From Datnioides undecimradiatus (lineage: Eukaryota; Chordata; Actinopteri; Lobotiformes; Datnioididae), in contig WARS01000009.1 of NCBI GenBank assembly GCA_008933995.1, positions 2,611,501 to 2,675,500 of the forward strand: a stretch of 64,000 nucleotides of DNA, read 5' to 3'. Under the pieces are notes generated by a model, which saw nothing but the letters and a program-made list of their open reading frames with translations, made no database searches and was not told the origin of the DNA. The position numbers and the translations under genes were made by a program. How positions within the stretch are numbered: the stretch's first letter is position 1; each line of letters opens with the position of its first letter. Shown in pieces: positions 24,316 through 36,589 of this stretch.

Positions 24316-26239
24316 ACGCGTCTTTTCGGCACTGCAGGTCGGTTCGCATCGCTATCAGATTTGAGCCGCGTCCAGGAATAGACGCGAACAGTCATCCAGA
24401 AAAATCAAACACGAGCAGCTATTCAGGAATAAAGACGCGCAGCGTGGGCGCAGCCTTTGTCTTCAGATCCGATCAGATACTCTTATTACTGCTGGCTTCA
24501 GCTGAAATGGCGCAGCGAGGGATTTGGCGAGCGGAGCTCACACGCTAATGCTACAGTCTAGCTTTCAGTGCGTGCCTTGCTCATATGATAAAGATTATAT
24601 GCTAATAATTATATTTATTAGACACACACATATCAGTAAAGTCCTCCCTTGAGTACCATCAGCGCTGAACATATTCACTCTCGGTTCGTCTGAATGTCAG
24701 CACACAGGATTTCCTTCCTGATCCGTGTTGTGCTTTTGCTTTCCCGGGCTGCTACTCTGCCTGCACACATGTGAAGGATTTCACTCTGACGGGATGTCGG
24801 AAACATTTTGGAAATATATCTGCAAGGTGGAATTTATAAATAAATGGCATCAATAATTGATAAACTAATTTGCTTCTATCCCACCGTAGGTTGAATCTCA
24901 GACTAGATGGAAGATATTATTATCTCTGCTGGGTGTAGGCCTGGAGGGCGTCACGCACCTGGTTGTGTGTGTGTGTCTCACATAATCCTGAATCCACCAA
25001 ATTTTTTTTGGGGGGGGGGGGCCTTTATGAGTGTATGCTTAAGACCTCTTGTGGTTGCAGCGATTCACAACTGTTTAAAAACACATTTTATCGACAGCCC
25101 TGTTTTAAACCATGGGCTGCAGCAAAAGGCATGGGCTGAGGTTCGCGCAGCCTGTTGCAGACCACGCCATGGCCTTTGTCATACCGCAATATGTTATGAT
25201 ACATGAAAGTTGTGCTCAGTATGAGATGGATAAATCTCAGTTTGTTGTTATCTCCTGCATCATCTTGACTGGAAGAGAGCTGGCTGGGGTGAGATCAACT
25301 CTCCTTTGTTTGGGAACGGAGCACTCTGCACTCTGCTGGGTTCGTTCCTCGTGCGGTGCGTCTGCTTTCGGTTCGATTGGAGCGTTTCATACCAAAATGA
25401 AACCTTTATTCTGCCAAGAGACAAACAAAGAAATGTTTGAATGAATAGTTCGATAAATGAATGTTTCAAAAGGGGAATCTATTGTCAAAAAGGAGATGGA
25501 AATCATTTTAAAGTTGTTCTGTCGTTAATGTAGTGACAAGGAAACTGCCATCCTTTGTGTGTGATGTAAAGCTAAGTCCTTTGTTATTGATGCTGTAAGC
25601 AAGCGCTTCTCTGATTTATACACAGTTGTTGTTTGAAACCGCTGTCCAATCATTTACCAGCCGCAGTGTGTGCTTTTCGTGTCTGTGATTTTGACTGTTT
25701 GAGCGCGTGTGCATGTTAAATTACACTACATCAATAGATGTTTTGACAGCCCTTGTCTAAAAGTAGCCAAACATTAATTATTCATAATCCATTCAGAGAG
25801 TTAGTGCAGAGGAAAAGAGACCAGAAGGTTACTTACTGTTAGGATTTTTAATATTGACATCCCATTAAAGAACAGAGATGGAAAACATTGTGCTGAGGTT
25901 TTATCACTGCTGATCTGTTCGATGGGATTCGCTCTCTTATGAGATATATCATCTGTTGTGTGCAGCATGGTTATATTCGTCCGTGCTGTGTCTGCCTCCG
26001 TTGGGGACCGTAGTCAGCAAACTGGTGGTTTGTTTAACAACCTAAGATCCAGTTTTCCTGATCAGTGCTTTCCTTGGTGCCGAATAACGCGCCGTCAAAC
26101 GGAAATATTCCATATATCTAATGAATAAGTTTAAGTGACTGGAAACTTCTTCAATAGAATTTAAATCCGAATACTGACCCGTGTGTTTGTACAGTGTCTG
26201 GTTGGGCAGTATAAACTTGTAATTGCAACCCTAACTAGC
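24316..26239. other. Non-coding stretch, no gene seen
   Basis: Contains a T8G12 run at 25002-25021. Two overlapping + frames at 24907-25444 give no recognised protein. Confidence 0.5.
25002..25021 (+). repeat. T8G12 homopolymer junction
   Basis: Eight T directly followed by twelve G. Such runs are prone to assembly and sequencing error. Confidence 0.85.
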
Positions 26240-26246
26240 AGGTTGT

Positions 26247-26276
26247 GTCATGGTTTTGAGTTGAGTTTCTTGTTTT
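26247..26276 (+). repeat. Left terminal inverted repeat
   Basis: It begins GTCATGGTTTTGAGTTGAG and is a perfect 30-base match to the reverse complement of the right end. It is preceded by AGGTTGT. Confidence 0.9.
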
Positions 26277-26662
26277 TATGTCCTGACTCTATCACGGCTT
26301 GAGAGGTGAGAGAGCAGACAGGGGACAAGGGGCAAAACAGTTTATTTATGGGTTTAGGCTTACGAGTGGTCAAAGCAGGCAGGGTCGATATCCAGGTAGT
26401 CAGTCCGAACATGACATGGTAATCAAAAATCCAAAAAAAACAAACTCACGATCATAAAGAAAGCAGATGGAAACAAAGTGGGAACATGGACACTAACACA
26501 GCAAATGAACCAACACAGAACAAAGGCAATGGCACAACTTAAATAGACAGGGGAGGGCAGGGAAACGAGACACAGGTGAGACCAATGAACTAATCACAGA
26601 AAAAGGAAGCAAGTGCACAGAAACACACACGGGAAAAACCTTTTCAAAATAAAACAGGAAAT

Positions 26663-26692
26663 AAAACAAGAAACTCAACTCAAAACCATGAC
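26663..26692 (-). repeat. Right terminal inverted repeat
   Basis: It ends CTCAACTCAAAACCATGAC and is followed by AGGTTGT, the same 7-mer that precedes the left end. Confidence 0.9.
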
Positions 26693-26699
26693 AGGTTGT

Positions 26700-28784
26700 A
26701 GTTTAAGAGGTTTACATATAGCATGTGATTCAATTCCCTGGTAACTACAACAGCAGCTACAACTACAGCAACAACTCCATTGTTTGTTTTTCGGTTTTTG
26801 CAGTTCATGGACATAGCCATGTGTATTTTTATGAATTTGTCGTACATAAATGTCCTTAAAATCCTTCAGCGTATTTGTAGCTTTTAGAGATGAAAAGTTG
26901 ATGAAACGATGAGAAGAGAAATGTGCTTTCATGCAGCTTTATCTCATCAGATTTCGAGGTCGAGGATGCATTTCTTTTGAATATCATGAGGAAGTACGGC
27001 TGAAATAGCAAATAGGGCACGGAGAGGATTGAAAGTCTAACACTCGGGTATAGAAATGGGCATTTCATTTAGAAACAGAGTCAAGGATTTTATGAATTAC
27101 TTGTTTCAAACTGACAAAATGTGCCGAGAGAGAGCCTGTATTAATGTACCAAAGATAAGAAACGTACAGAAAATCAAAAACCTTTTTGACAAATGAATAT
27201 TTCGTGAAATAACCAGAACTCCGTGTTTTACTCTTTATAGTAAATGTATGAAATGACATAATCAGCGACGAGTTAACTGGTCAGTTTAACTTGTGATGGT
27301 TTTTGTTTTGTTTTTGTTTGAACCTGACTGCATCAGCTGACCAACTGAGTCATAGGACAGTTACCAAATTCCTGTAGTGTAATGTATTCACATGTCAGAC
27401 CCTGCAATTCTGCAGCCTTTCAACCTTCCAGCTGGACTCCAACACATCAACCCACCACCACCACGGCGGCCCTGCGTCCTCCCAACCCTCCGGGGCGTCA
27501 GGGGCGGTCAGAACTGTTTAGCTCCCCAGTGTAAGCTGCCAGCCCTGGGCTCAGAGAGGAGCTGAGGGCTGACTGGGACAACCAACTCTGGAGGAACTGC
27601 CTGGGTCAGCAGTTTGAGTCAGAGCAAGAGGGAGGGAGTAAGGAGACGGAGAAATAAAACCACAACAGCAAAGTTAGAGTGGAGAGAAAGAGGAGAGGAA
27701 GATGACAGTGTAAGGGAGGAGGGAAACATATTGGCGTGGTGTGTATTTGACTGTGTCGGTGCCTTTGGGACAGGGTGTCAATGGTCAGTTGTCACTGTCC
27801 GACAAGCTCTTGGCCCTCAGGGGCCCCTGTCGCTGGCCCTGAGCACCTCGGGGTGACGATGTAGGACAGAGCGAGGCGACGGTAGAGAGAGAAAGAGAGA
27901 GAGAGACGAAGGAAGGAAAAGAAAGGGCTTTGCTTGCATCCTGTCACTGACCCTAATCACCCCTCAGTGTGTTTGTGTGTGTGAAAGAGGGAGAGAGAGC
28001 AGATGTAAAGAAGGCTTGGCTAGCATCAGGCAAAACTGTCACTTACCCACAGCGCTAAAGGCTTTGCCTGCAGCGGCTGTCAAAGATCTGTGTGTGTTCT
28101 TTTATCCTTGCGAGGGTTTGACTTTTACCGTAGTACCTGTTGTATCTGCGCACACTGCCTTTATCCAGAGCTCCTGGTGCACTGCTGTTTAAAGACGCTC
28201 TGCATAGTTTAATTCCTCCTGAACAGTCACGCACAAACCGCTGAATGGACCTGAAAAAGAGGAAAGAAGGTATCAGAAGTGGCATCGTAATCAAAACGCG
28301 CTTGAAGGTGGAAGATTTTGGGAGACACGCTGCTCATGTTTATTTCTGCAGTGCACATCAGGAGGGCGGTCTCCTCCCCCGAGTCACATAATCCAATATT
28401 AATTGCCAAACAGACCTTGGCAGCGATAGCTTTCTTAATTAATAGTCTTCAGTCTGGCTGACCCTGCCCAGAGACACACATGAATGAACACACACATGTG
28501 CATGCCTCTCATCATGAACCGCCTTCGAATCCACAGGTGCGAAGGTGGAGGAGCATGCAGTACGAACTGGTCCCCACATGGCACGTGCAGGCACATGCAG
28601 GTGACATGTGCTTGTACACATTTATATGTGTAAGTGTGTGCATGTGTGTATTTATTAATGTGAGATGACAGTTGGCATTAGTGCTGTGCTCCCCTATGGC
28701 TCAATTAAACCAAACGTGGTGTGGTGTACCATCACAGAGGTGTCGGTGTGATTTCCTATGGTTAGCACGGAGGGACAGAAACTG
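26700..28784. other. Non-coding stretch with a GC-rich patch
   Basis: A GC-rich block at about 27420-27570 and a further patch near 27805-27850 stand out. The latter contains a perfect 12-bp palindrome CAGGGGCCCCTG (27818-27829). A short ACA/GCA trinucleotide run lies at 26744-26778 and a purine-rich GA run at 27883-27930. No reading frame across the GC-rich block resembles a known protein. Confidence 0.5.
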
Positions 28785-28814
28785 GTGTGTGTGTGTGTGT
28801 GTGTGTGTGTGCGC
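28785..28814. repeat. (GT)13 microsatellite
   Basis: Pure GT units ending in GCGC. Confidence 0.95.
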
Positions 28815-29133
28815 ACATATGTGTGGGACTTCACTTCCAGCTGCGTCTGTCAAACGCAGATTCGGCTCTGTAACTAATGGTGAAAGAGGTGAGTGGAGAG
28901 AGGAAGGGAAGAGCCGTTGGACGAATACCGGAATTGTAATGAGTGAAACCAAATGACAGTTTCAGAAGCTCGAGATGAGCTTTGAATCTGTGCAGAACAG
29001 GAAGAGGCAAACGTTTGCGAGTGTTTGTGTAAAATATGAAGAGGAGCACTTTAATTTCCATCCTTCCTTGAGAATTCACAAGCTCAAGGTGAGCAGTATA
29101 TCTGTCTCTCAGCATCTCAGACTGTGCTTTCTC

Positions 29134-29144
29134 TGTGTGTCTGT

Positions 29145-29180
<36 letters not shown>

Positions 29181-29182
29181 GT
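29134..29182. repeat. (GT)n microsatellite with CT interruptions
   Basis: GT units with TCTGTG interruptions at the 5' side and a GC interruption at the 3' side. Confidence 0.9.
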
Positions 29183-31624
29183 CCTCGCCCATCCCCAAAT
29201 CTACCCGGAGTCCCTGTGTTGTTATAAATTAGAAAATCTCTGCACCTGCATCTCTTCCTGTTTCCTCCCTGGCTCACAAATGGCTAAAAAAAACCCCAAA
29301 CCTTACAGCCGATGACATTTTTGTTGCTTTGATCGTGTTATTTTTTACTTTTTAAAAACAAAAAAAACAAATCTGTTTTAAACCAATAAACTAAATAATT
29401 AAATAATAATTAAAGGGCCAATCTTGAGACGGACCCAGGTGTTGGAGTTCATAAGCTGTAGGTTAAATGTGATTAAAACAGCACAGTCTGATGTTTATCA
29501 GTTTATCAGACACACATACTACCTCCAAACAACAAATACAAAATACAGTATTGCACACTGACTTTATTTTATTATGATATTATTAAAACGGGATGTGGTA
29601 CATGTTGAAGTTTGCATTGCACATTGATTAGTGATATAAATTATATTTTCTATCATTTATGTCAAGTAAAAGTTACATAAGATGGTGCCCGTCCCATCTA
29701 CAGCTTTAACAGCCACAAACAACAATTACATTTACATCCCCAAATGCATTGTTTCCCCCAATATGAAGCCATTTCTCTGCCATTTTGAGTCAACCATTAC
29801 TTTGACCCGATGTTTCTGCTTCGCGTTGCTGTTTGTGTTGAATTACACGTCGGCTATCAGGCAGACAATTTGCCCAGAGAGAAAAACAACACAGAAAGAA
29901 TTGTTGTTCTTTTCACATAAACATGTTTCCTGGGATTGCTGTGTTGCTGAGTGCATGTTGACCCGCGCCCGGGGCGTGCATCGTGCCTGCGTTTACCGAC
30001 CACTTGTCCCTCCGACCTCTGAGCTGAGCCGTCGACGACATGAGCTCATATCCGTCACAAATGGAGAAAGAGGGAGAGATGACAGCGAGATCAGAGACAG
30101 CGGCTGCAGAGAAAAATTGTTCAGTAAGGGGGCTGTCATGCTTTCAAATCAGCCGAGATAGAGGGTGGAGGAGATTGCACTTCCACAGAATATCTCAGGC
30201 AGGTGAAAGGTGTCATTTTGAAGATGTGCTGGGCAATCAGGCTTATCTATCACTGTGCTGCCGGGGCCGGACCAGAAGGTAACATTTCCCATTCGTGCAA
30301 GTTTCTGCAGGCAGATGTGCAACCTCCCTCCTTTTGATCAGATGCTTTACAAAATGTATTCTTGAAGTTGTGGGACCCTAACGCTTCTCTCCCTGACCCA
30401 AACAAAAAAAACTATAAAAATCTGTCATGTTTTCACTAATGCATTGCTACAGAGGTGTCTTGGTCTGAGGGGGTAGTTTCAGCAGCACCGATGCAAGTGA
30501 ATGATCAGTGTTGGAGGATTGCTATAGGAATACTACAGGCGGCACCGTGTGTCTCTATGATGCTCTCACTCATCTGCAAACACTTGTCGCTGCTCGTCAC
30601 TTTGATCACGAAGGAGATGTTACTCTATAGGGTATCTAGGTTACAAGTTATAAATCCACCTACAGCACCAGAGCCGAGGACAGCACCGATTTGCCGGATT
30701 GTTTATGGCACAAACGGGAAGAAGGCGCTGTTCTTCGAAATCACACTGGCTGGCTGAATTTCAGCAGATGGTGAAAGAGTATGACGATCTTATCATCTAC
30801 AACCAAAGAGACAGGTGCAAGAAGCATGTCCTCTCTTATAAACAAAAGTACCATGACAGACTACTGCAAATGTTGACCACAGTGTAAAGTATTGGTCTAA
30901 TACAAATACAGGTTCCTTTAAAACAACTGCAGCCTTTATTCTCCCAGAACAACCGAGGTTCAAGGCTGTAACACCACTGAGGCATGGACTGTGCCACTCA
31001 GCATGAAAACAGTTTTAAGTGAACATTGCAACCTACAACGAGTGATAAGGGACAGGAGGTTATTGTGCTGTTGAGCGAACACAGAAAATGGGTAAGGAGT
31101 GCTGAGGTTAAACTGCCCCGACAGTATTATGTGATTAAAGAATAATCATGCATGACAGAAAAGCTGGGAAATAAATCAAATATATATCCAATTCAGTTTG
31201 ACCCAGGCTGCTGGGATATTAAACTGCATAAAGCCTCAGTCGGGAAATTTGATCAGCCGCATAACCACCAAAGACACGCTCACCGATGCCATTCAAACAT
31301 GTTTGACTATGCTTTTCCTCTCTTGCAGCTGAGGAGGTCGTTACTGAAGCCACCGTGAGACGGCGTGTAAAATAACTAAAGTGGCTGAAGCTCTCTTCAG
31401 TAGCTTCTTCTCAACGTGGCAGCAAGTGTGGAAAGATGGTTGGCACAGAAAAGCAGACATCCATCAGTGTTGGTGTAATATTTAATGTTGCTCTTTTATT
31501 CATGGGGAGAAAAAAGGGAAATCTGATCAACACACGCATGTTTTTGCTCTGACTACACAGTCTGTCCTTGTGTCATCGTTGCCTACTTTGGAAAAATGTT
31601 CATGATCATCTCAAACATCATCTC
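29183..31624. other. Non-coding stretch, AT-rich at its start
   Basis: About 29335-29420 is A/T-rich with oligo-A and AATAATTAAA runs. A 159-codon + frame at 29682-30161 and overlapping shorter frames have no recognised domains and lack convincing exon borders. Confidence 0.5.
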
Positions 31625-31975
31625 AACCACCATCCCACGTTTCCCCATTTACATCAGTGGTGTGCCAGTGGAAACTGTGGACATTTAAGAACAATAGGAT
31701 CATCCTGGACAATACACTTGGATCACCACATCACAAATGTCCTGTCCTGTTTCTTAGACAGAGGTATTATCGAACCCATTCTCCTGCGCAGCGCCACCCG
31801 CTATTTCACCATCACCAATGGAAACAAGCTCCAGAAAATCACTAACAGATCTTCTAAAATAATTGGTTTCCCCTCTTCCCACCTGCCAGCTCTCACTGAC
31901 ACTGACACCGCTCACGGAGCACTGACCATGCAGCTACCGCCTCAGCCCATGCTTCACCCTCTACCCCTCTAGCTG
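31625..31975 (+). pseudogene. Degenerate LINE (CR1/L2/Rex-type) reverse-transcriptase C-terminal fragment
   Basis: Conceptual translation shows blocks typical of the C-terminal part of the reverse-transcriptase ORF in fish CR1/L2/Rex-like non-LTR retrotransposons. FPIYISGVPVETVD (31641-31682) matches the recurrent Y-I-x-G-x-P-V-E-x-V block. After a frame change, SSWTIHLDHHITN (31700-31738) matches the block that follows FKFLG in intact copies. NKLQKITNRSSKIIG (31823-31867) matches the conserved L-Q-x-I...SKIIG segment. Intact elements encode several hundred residues; only about 110 are recognisable here, broken by at least one frameshift and a stop at 31689-31691 (TAA in the first frame). The catalytic part of the polymerase is absent. 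The assignment rests on recalled family motifs, not a search. Confidence 0.7.
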
Positions 31976-33639
31976 CAGATACTGATACAGATCAGTCTGC
32001 AAAGAAGACACACCCTGGGAGGAGTTACGTGTCCTGAGCTAAAAGTGCTTTGAATACCCTGTGCAAAAGATAACCCGACCTAGTTTATGTCTTGTTTTGA
32101 ATGTTATTTCAAGAATCTGTGTGAATCCAGCAGACCTCAGGTGGATGCTGTAAACGTGTCAAGGTAAATGTTACGCTCACGTGCAGCAGCACAAAGCTTC
32201 TTTTCTTTGTTTTGTTTGGTCTAGAAAGAATGAAAAATCTCATTACACACACAAACACGCACAGAAGCAGTTAGATACTCCGTTGTGCTGTTCATGTATA
32301 GACAAACTTGGAAAATACCACATACAAGATCACAGACAAAACTGTAAACAAACAAACAAACAAACAAAATTTTCAAATGCAAATCTATTAAAACACCTCA
32401 ATACAAGCAATGCATATATACAGTATAAGCAAATAGCAACGTGCACAAATGCACATGGATGCACAACAACCTGGCAATGCACACTGCACATACCATATTA
32501 TATTGGACAAAACACGCGTTTCCCAGCAGAAAGACACACTCCAATGCGTGCAGATGTGTGGAATACCTAACAAGAGCGTAGGGGACAGACAAATAGGTAA
32601 ACAAACGGGTTTACACACAAACTGACATTTGAAATTGCATGAATAAAAAAAGAGACACTTGAAGCGATACATACTTATGCGAGCAGGCATAAAGATGTAA
32701 ACACACAGTGGACTAATCACTGCTGTGATTAGTCCAGCTGTTGTGCCTGTGTTTAGTGAGAAGTATTGTTCTTCATGGATGAAGACTGGAAGTCCCTGTG
32801 GGTTTGGCCGTCTCTCAGGTTTGTGCCTGTTTACAGATGCTCACTCTTCTCACCTTCTCACTTTTCTCACTTCCTTCTGTCCTTTTCCCCCCAGTGGATT
32901 TGGAGTCGGTAAAGATCAAATACAGGGTGGACTTCTTTCACTTTCTCCCCCTAACACTCCTCTGCTGCATCCCTTGTTTCCTCTCCCTTCGTCTCCCAAG
33001 GGGGATGGTTAGAGAACACAGACACAATAGGTCTCTCCAGGTGTCCCTCCTCTTTCTTGAGACAAACTTGAGTAAAATGGCACAAGAGTAAACATCTTTT
33101 AGAAGTTGCAGCACATAGATCTCCACTGGGTTTGCATGCATCTTTGTGTTTGAATCAATTACGAGTCTTAAAAATAATTTAAAACAGACTTTTTACACAT
33201 AGTTGATTCTAATAGCTTCTAATTATCTGTACAGCTAAAATGTGATCTTTTTATTTACCTTTAATACCTTTAATTTAATTTAGTTTAACCTCTAACTTCA
33301 TACAGATGGCTTAAACAGGTACATGAAGTGAGTTGTTTTGAGCTTTTCTCCTCAGGTCAGTAAAACAGTGAACACAAAGGGAGCAGAGGGGTCTTTGTTT
33401 ATGGTATGTTTATGAAGTTAATCACTGAGGCTTGGGTTTATAAAATCAAAACATCTGAAACAGCTATGAGAGAAATTAAAAGTTTATCAAGCAAAGACCA
33501 TATACTTGAAGCTTCAATGCATAAGGAGGTTGGATTGCTGAAGTGAGTAATAGTAAGTGATAGGTGAGAACTTTTAGGTTATAAAAGCCGCTGTAAAAGT
33601 TCAGTGCTGCAGGTAATAGAGTAAAACTTAATGGACTCC
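31976..33639. other. Non-coding stretch, no gene seen
   Basis: Includes the (AAAC)n run at 32346-32369, a pyrimidine-rich stretch at 32838-33000 and AT-rich DNA at 33170-33300. A 129-codon + frame at 32181-32570 is Thr/His/Lys-rich and has no domain. Confidence 0.5.
32346..32369. repeat. (AAAC)6 tetranucleotide repeat
   Basis: About six AAAC units. Confidence 0.9.
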
Positions 33640-33890
33640 AACGCACTGAACGATAAGTGCATGCTGGGTGTGATAAGAGCAGATGAGTCCAGGTCAAAGC
33701 AGGGAAAACAATCCAGAGTGGATGCTAAAAAGGAATGCACAAAAGAAAATCTGGCGGGGAGCTGAGGCGTCGTGGCAGGTATACACTGTGGAGCTGATTA
33801 GCACACTGTAGGATGCAGGTGATGACTGAAACACTGGGGACTGCTGCAGGACGGAGAGGGAACAGACCTCACAGCCTTGTCACACTTAGA
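33640..33890. mobile_element. Possible degenerate transposon fragment
   Basis: The block from GTCAAAGCAGGGAAAAC to CTGATTAGCACACTGTAGG and GATGCAGGTGATGAC resembles, from memory, the interior of short non-autonomous elements in fish. It recalls the style of the element at 26247-26692, which also contains GTCAAAGCAGG (26369-26379). No ends or target duplication could be defined. Confidence 0.3.
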
Positions 33891-34720
33891 AAAGCACAGG
33901 TGTTACCGATAACGTGAACAATGGCTCGTTCTATTCAGTCCAAGTAAGTCGTGACAGTTTCGCAGTGAGTTAGCAATGCCCAGATGCTGAGACAATGGCG
34001 GCTAAATGGAAATCAGCCATCACTAATTTTAGGATTTACGCACGTGACATGTCGAAATGTCTCCTGTGAGGGCCGATAGTGGCGACAGGGAGAGTCTAAC
34101 TGGTCGTATCCCTGACAGCCTGCCTAAACGCCTGTACGAATATGAGCGTGCGATTGGATGTTACAAGTCAGCTGGTGGTCGACAGGACGATGCAACAATG
34201 AGCCGATGATACTGGACAAGAATTAAAAGGCTGATAACTGATGCAAATGTGATTTCCTCACTCTGCCCGATTTAACATAATAATCTGCCATTTATACATT
34301 AATGGAAAAGTAACAGGCGTGATTAATACCAGCACAGGAATACATGTAATGCATGTTTACAGCCAGCATAACATAATCCAATTGAAATGTGACGGGTTTC
34401 AGGTGCCTCTACACCGTATTTGTCTGTGTGCATCCGTGTACTCCTTGGCTCTCTGCGTTAAGCAATCACTGACACGCTCCATTCGCCGCCGCTGCACCTC
34501 GTGCTCATGCGTGTTCATGTTCACGGGAGCACCTGTGTGCATGAGTTGCACATGATTTGCCGCGGAGCGCGCGCTCACTCGTAATTCGGCTGACATGTTG
34601 TGGCGTTTCTGTGGCTGCTCCTTCAACGCAAGAAAAAGCGTTGACTCACTGCGTCGCTAGCGGCCTCAGTGCACACGGGAAGACTCATTAATAAAAAGGA
34701 TTTTTCCTGTCTCTCTCATA

Positions 34721-34738
34721 CACACACACACACACACA
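34721..34738. repeat. (CA)9 microsatellite
   Basis: Uninterrupted CA run. Confidence 0.9.
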
Positions 34739-36429
34739 ATCACAAACCGGGAGTGCTGCACGATCCACTACATGATGGATTTCTTTTTTTTCCCCCGGCC
34801 AAGTTTTTATTCATCCCCAGGGTTTTAAGAAAATTGTCTGACCACAGCTGACCTTTCACCTCTTAATGAATTTTGTTATTAATCTCTCTCGGTATCTTAT
34901 CACACCGTTTCCTCTGCTTTGATTGGCCTTTTTAATCTTCCCGGGATGAAGACAGAGTCCTAAATGTCTGTGGCAGTTGCCCATTTGTGCCCATTCACTT
35001 CCCTCTTACTTTAGCTGAATGCTGAAAACCATCCTGAGTTGATTGGAGGGTTATTCAGATCAACTGTTGCGCTGGGTGTGGAGAGTGAGGTTGAGAGCAG
35101 GTTGGTGCATCCCCCTCTTGACCAATCAGGCCATGATGATACCCTTTCTTTACCACTTAAGGGAGGTGGGGGCTTGTACATTCACGCCCTTCTGTTGATT
35201 CTTTGGCTTGCTGCAGACCTCATTTAGCAGACTTGGAGACTTCCTCACTGTCTTTTGTTTTTCTGCTTGAGGGTGATTTTCAGGAGCCTGGTTGGTGCGT
35301 ATCTTAAGGCATTAGAGCAGATCTTATTGCTATTCTTGCAAAAGTGTTGCTTGCCTAATGATTATTTGCATGCTTTTATTAAAAACACAAAGTAATATGT
35401 ATTAATATAACATCACATCATTTTTTTCATTACTGAGGCCTTTATTTTATTACTAAAGAGAAATTAGTTTCATCAAGGAGGCTTTTTTTCATCGTGAAGG
35501 GTCACCACCACATGTCATTAGAGTACAAGAAGGATGGTATCAGATGAGACAGGCTGGTGAAATGATTTGCTGTGAAGTTATGAGGAGAGCAGCAATTACT
35601 CTTGAGGATCCGGCCGTCATCGCGCAGACAGAAAGAGAGATGGAGAAAGATGACCAGCTGACAAACTGTCATCAGGAGTAAATGGAGTTGTAAAACTACA
35701 GGAAATGTTATGAAGACACCGGGACCCTTGTGTCAAACTTCTGTAATTCTTTCTGTCTCTTTATTTTGCCTTCACTCATTGGGCGCAAATGCTAAGAAAG
35801 AAATCTGCATGGTACATAAGTGAGAGACTATTTTAGTTTCCCCTGGTAGGGGAAGTAAAACGCCCCTTTACTATCTTTATATACAATGTCAGTGACTTAC
35901 AGTTAGGGCCAACACTTCAGCCTCGATGGAGATACAGCTCCACGGGTTGAATCAGCAATGCAAAAGATGACCAGCTACATTTGAAAATATGTGGTCGACT
36001 AAGCCATGACGCAGCGGGAGAGACAGTTTACAAAAGAGCAGAGGTCAGTGGAATTAGCACTGTAGGCTTGTCACGAGAGTGGAGACAAACGTCTGAGTTC
36101 TCAGATGTGTGTCAACAAAGTAAAGGGAAGAACTAAAGAGGAACTCAAGCTGCAACATCACTAAATGGGTGCCTACAGGGAAGGAAAGAGAGACTGTTAG
36201 GCACCTTGTTAGGCACTTCTTTATTTTTTGACATTTGACATCAGATTGACTTTAGAAAGAATGAGATGTTAGCATACAGGATCCGAGACGCAACTGAAAA
36301 ACTGACCAGATACATCCGTCTGTACCTCTGGACACATGTCAAGACGCTGGTCTCGGTCACGTGATACTGTACCCCAAAAATGAAGCCCACAAGCAAAACT
36401 GAGTAACAAACAAACGTCTTGAGATTGCC

Positions 36430-36443
36430 AAAAAAAAAAAAAA
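36430..36443. repeat. Oligo-A run (A14)
   Basis: A run of 14 A with no recognisable retroposon body beside it. Confidence 0.8.
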
Positions 36444-36589
36444 GCACTGAATACGTTGCTTCCATTTCCAACATCCTATCTTTGTGATTTTCTGCAGTGA
36501 CAGCAACCAAAACGAAATTACGGAGTAGACTGGACATAAGGAACACACTTCGGGTGTCATTGTCTCCGATTACCCGCAGATGCGACCGG

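Larger units (their letters stand above)
26247..26692. mobile_element. 446-bp element with 30-bp perfect terminal inverted repeats and a flanking direct repeat
   Basis: The ends at 26247-26276 and 26663-26692 are identical when one is reverse-complemented (30 of 30 bases), and similarity extends to about 38 bases with one small indel and a mismatch. The 7-mer AGGTTGT directly flanks both ends (26240-26246 and 26693-26699). If the flanking T and A are counted as element, the ends become TGTCA...TGACA with a 5-bp GGTTG duplication. No open frame encodes a transposase, so it is non-autonomous. On the minus strand it contains a TATA-like CTATTTAA (26539-26546) and an AATAAA (26341-26346), an LTR-like layout. 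I favour a MITE-type DNA element because of the long inverted ends. A solo LTR is the alternative. Confidence 0.85.
33891..36589. other. Non-coding stretch with a CA repeat
   Basis: Contains the CA run at 34721-34738, a 6-bp hairpin TTCCCC...GGGGAA at about 35839-35855, a 12-bp tandem TGTTAGGCACCT x 2 at about 36195-36217 and A14 at 36430-36443. No gene candidate. Confidence 0.5.

Noticed and set aside
29682-30161. 159-codon + frame with several Cys
   Set aside because: No domain, no convincing start or splice context, and overlapped by other random frames.
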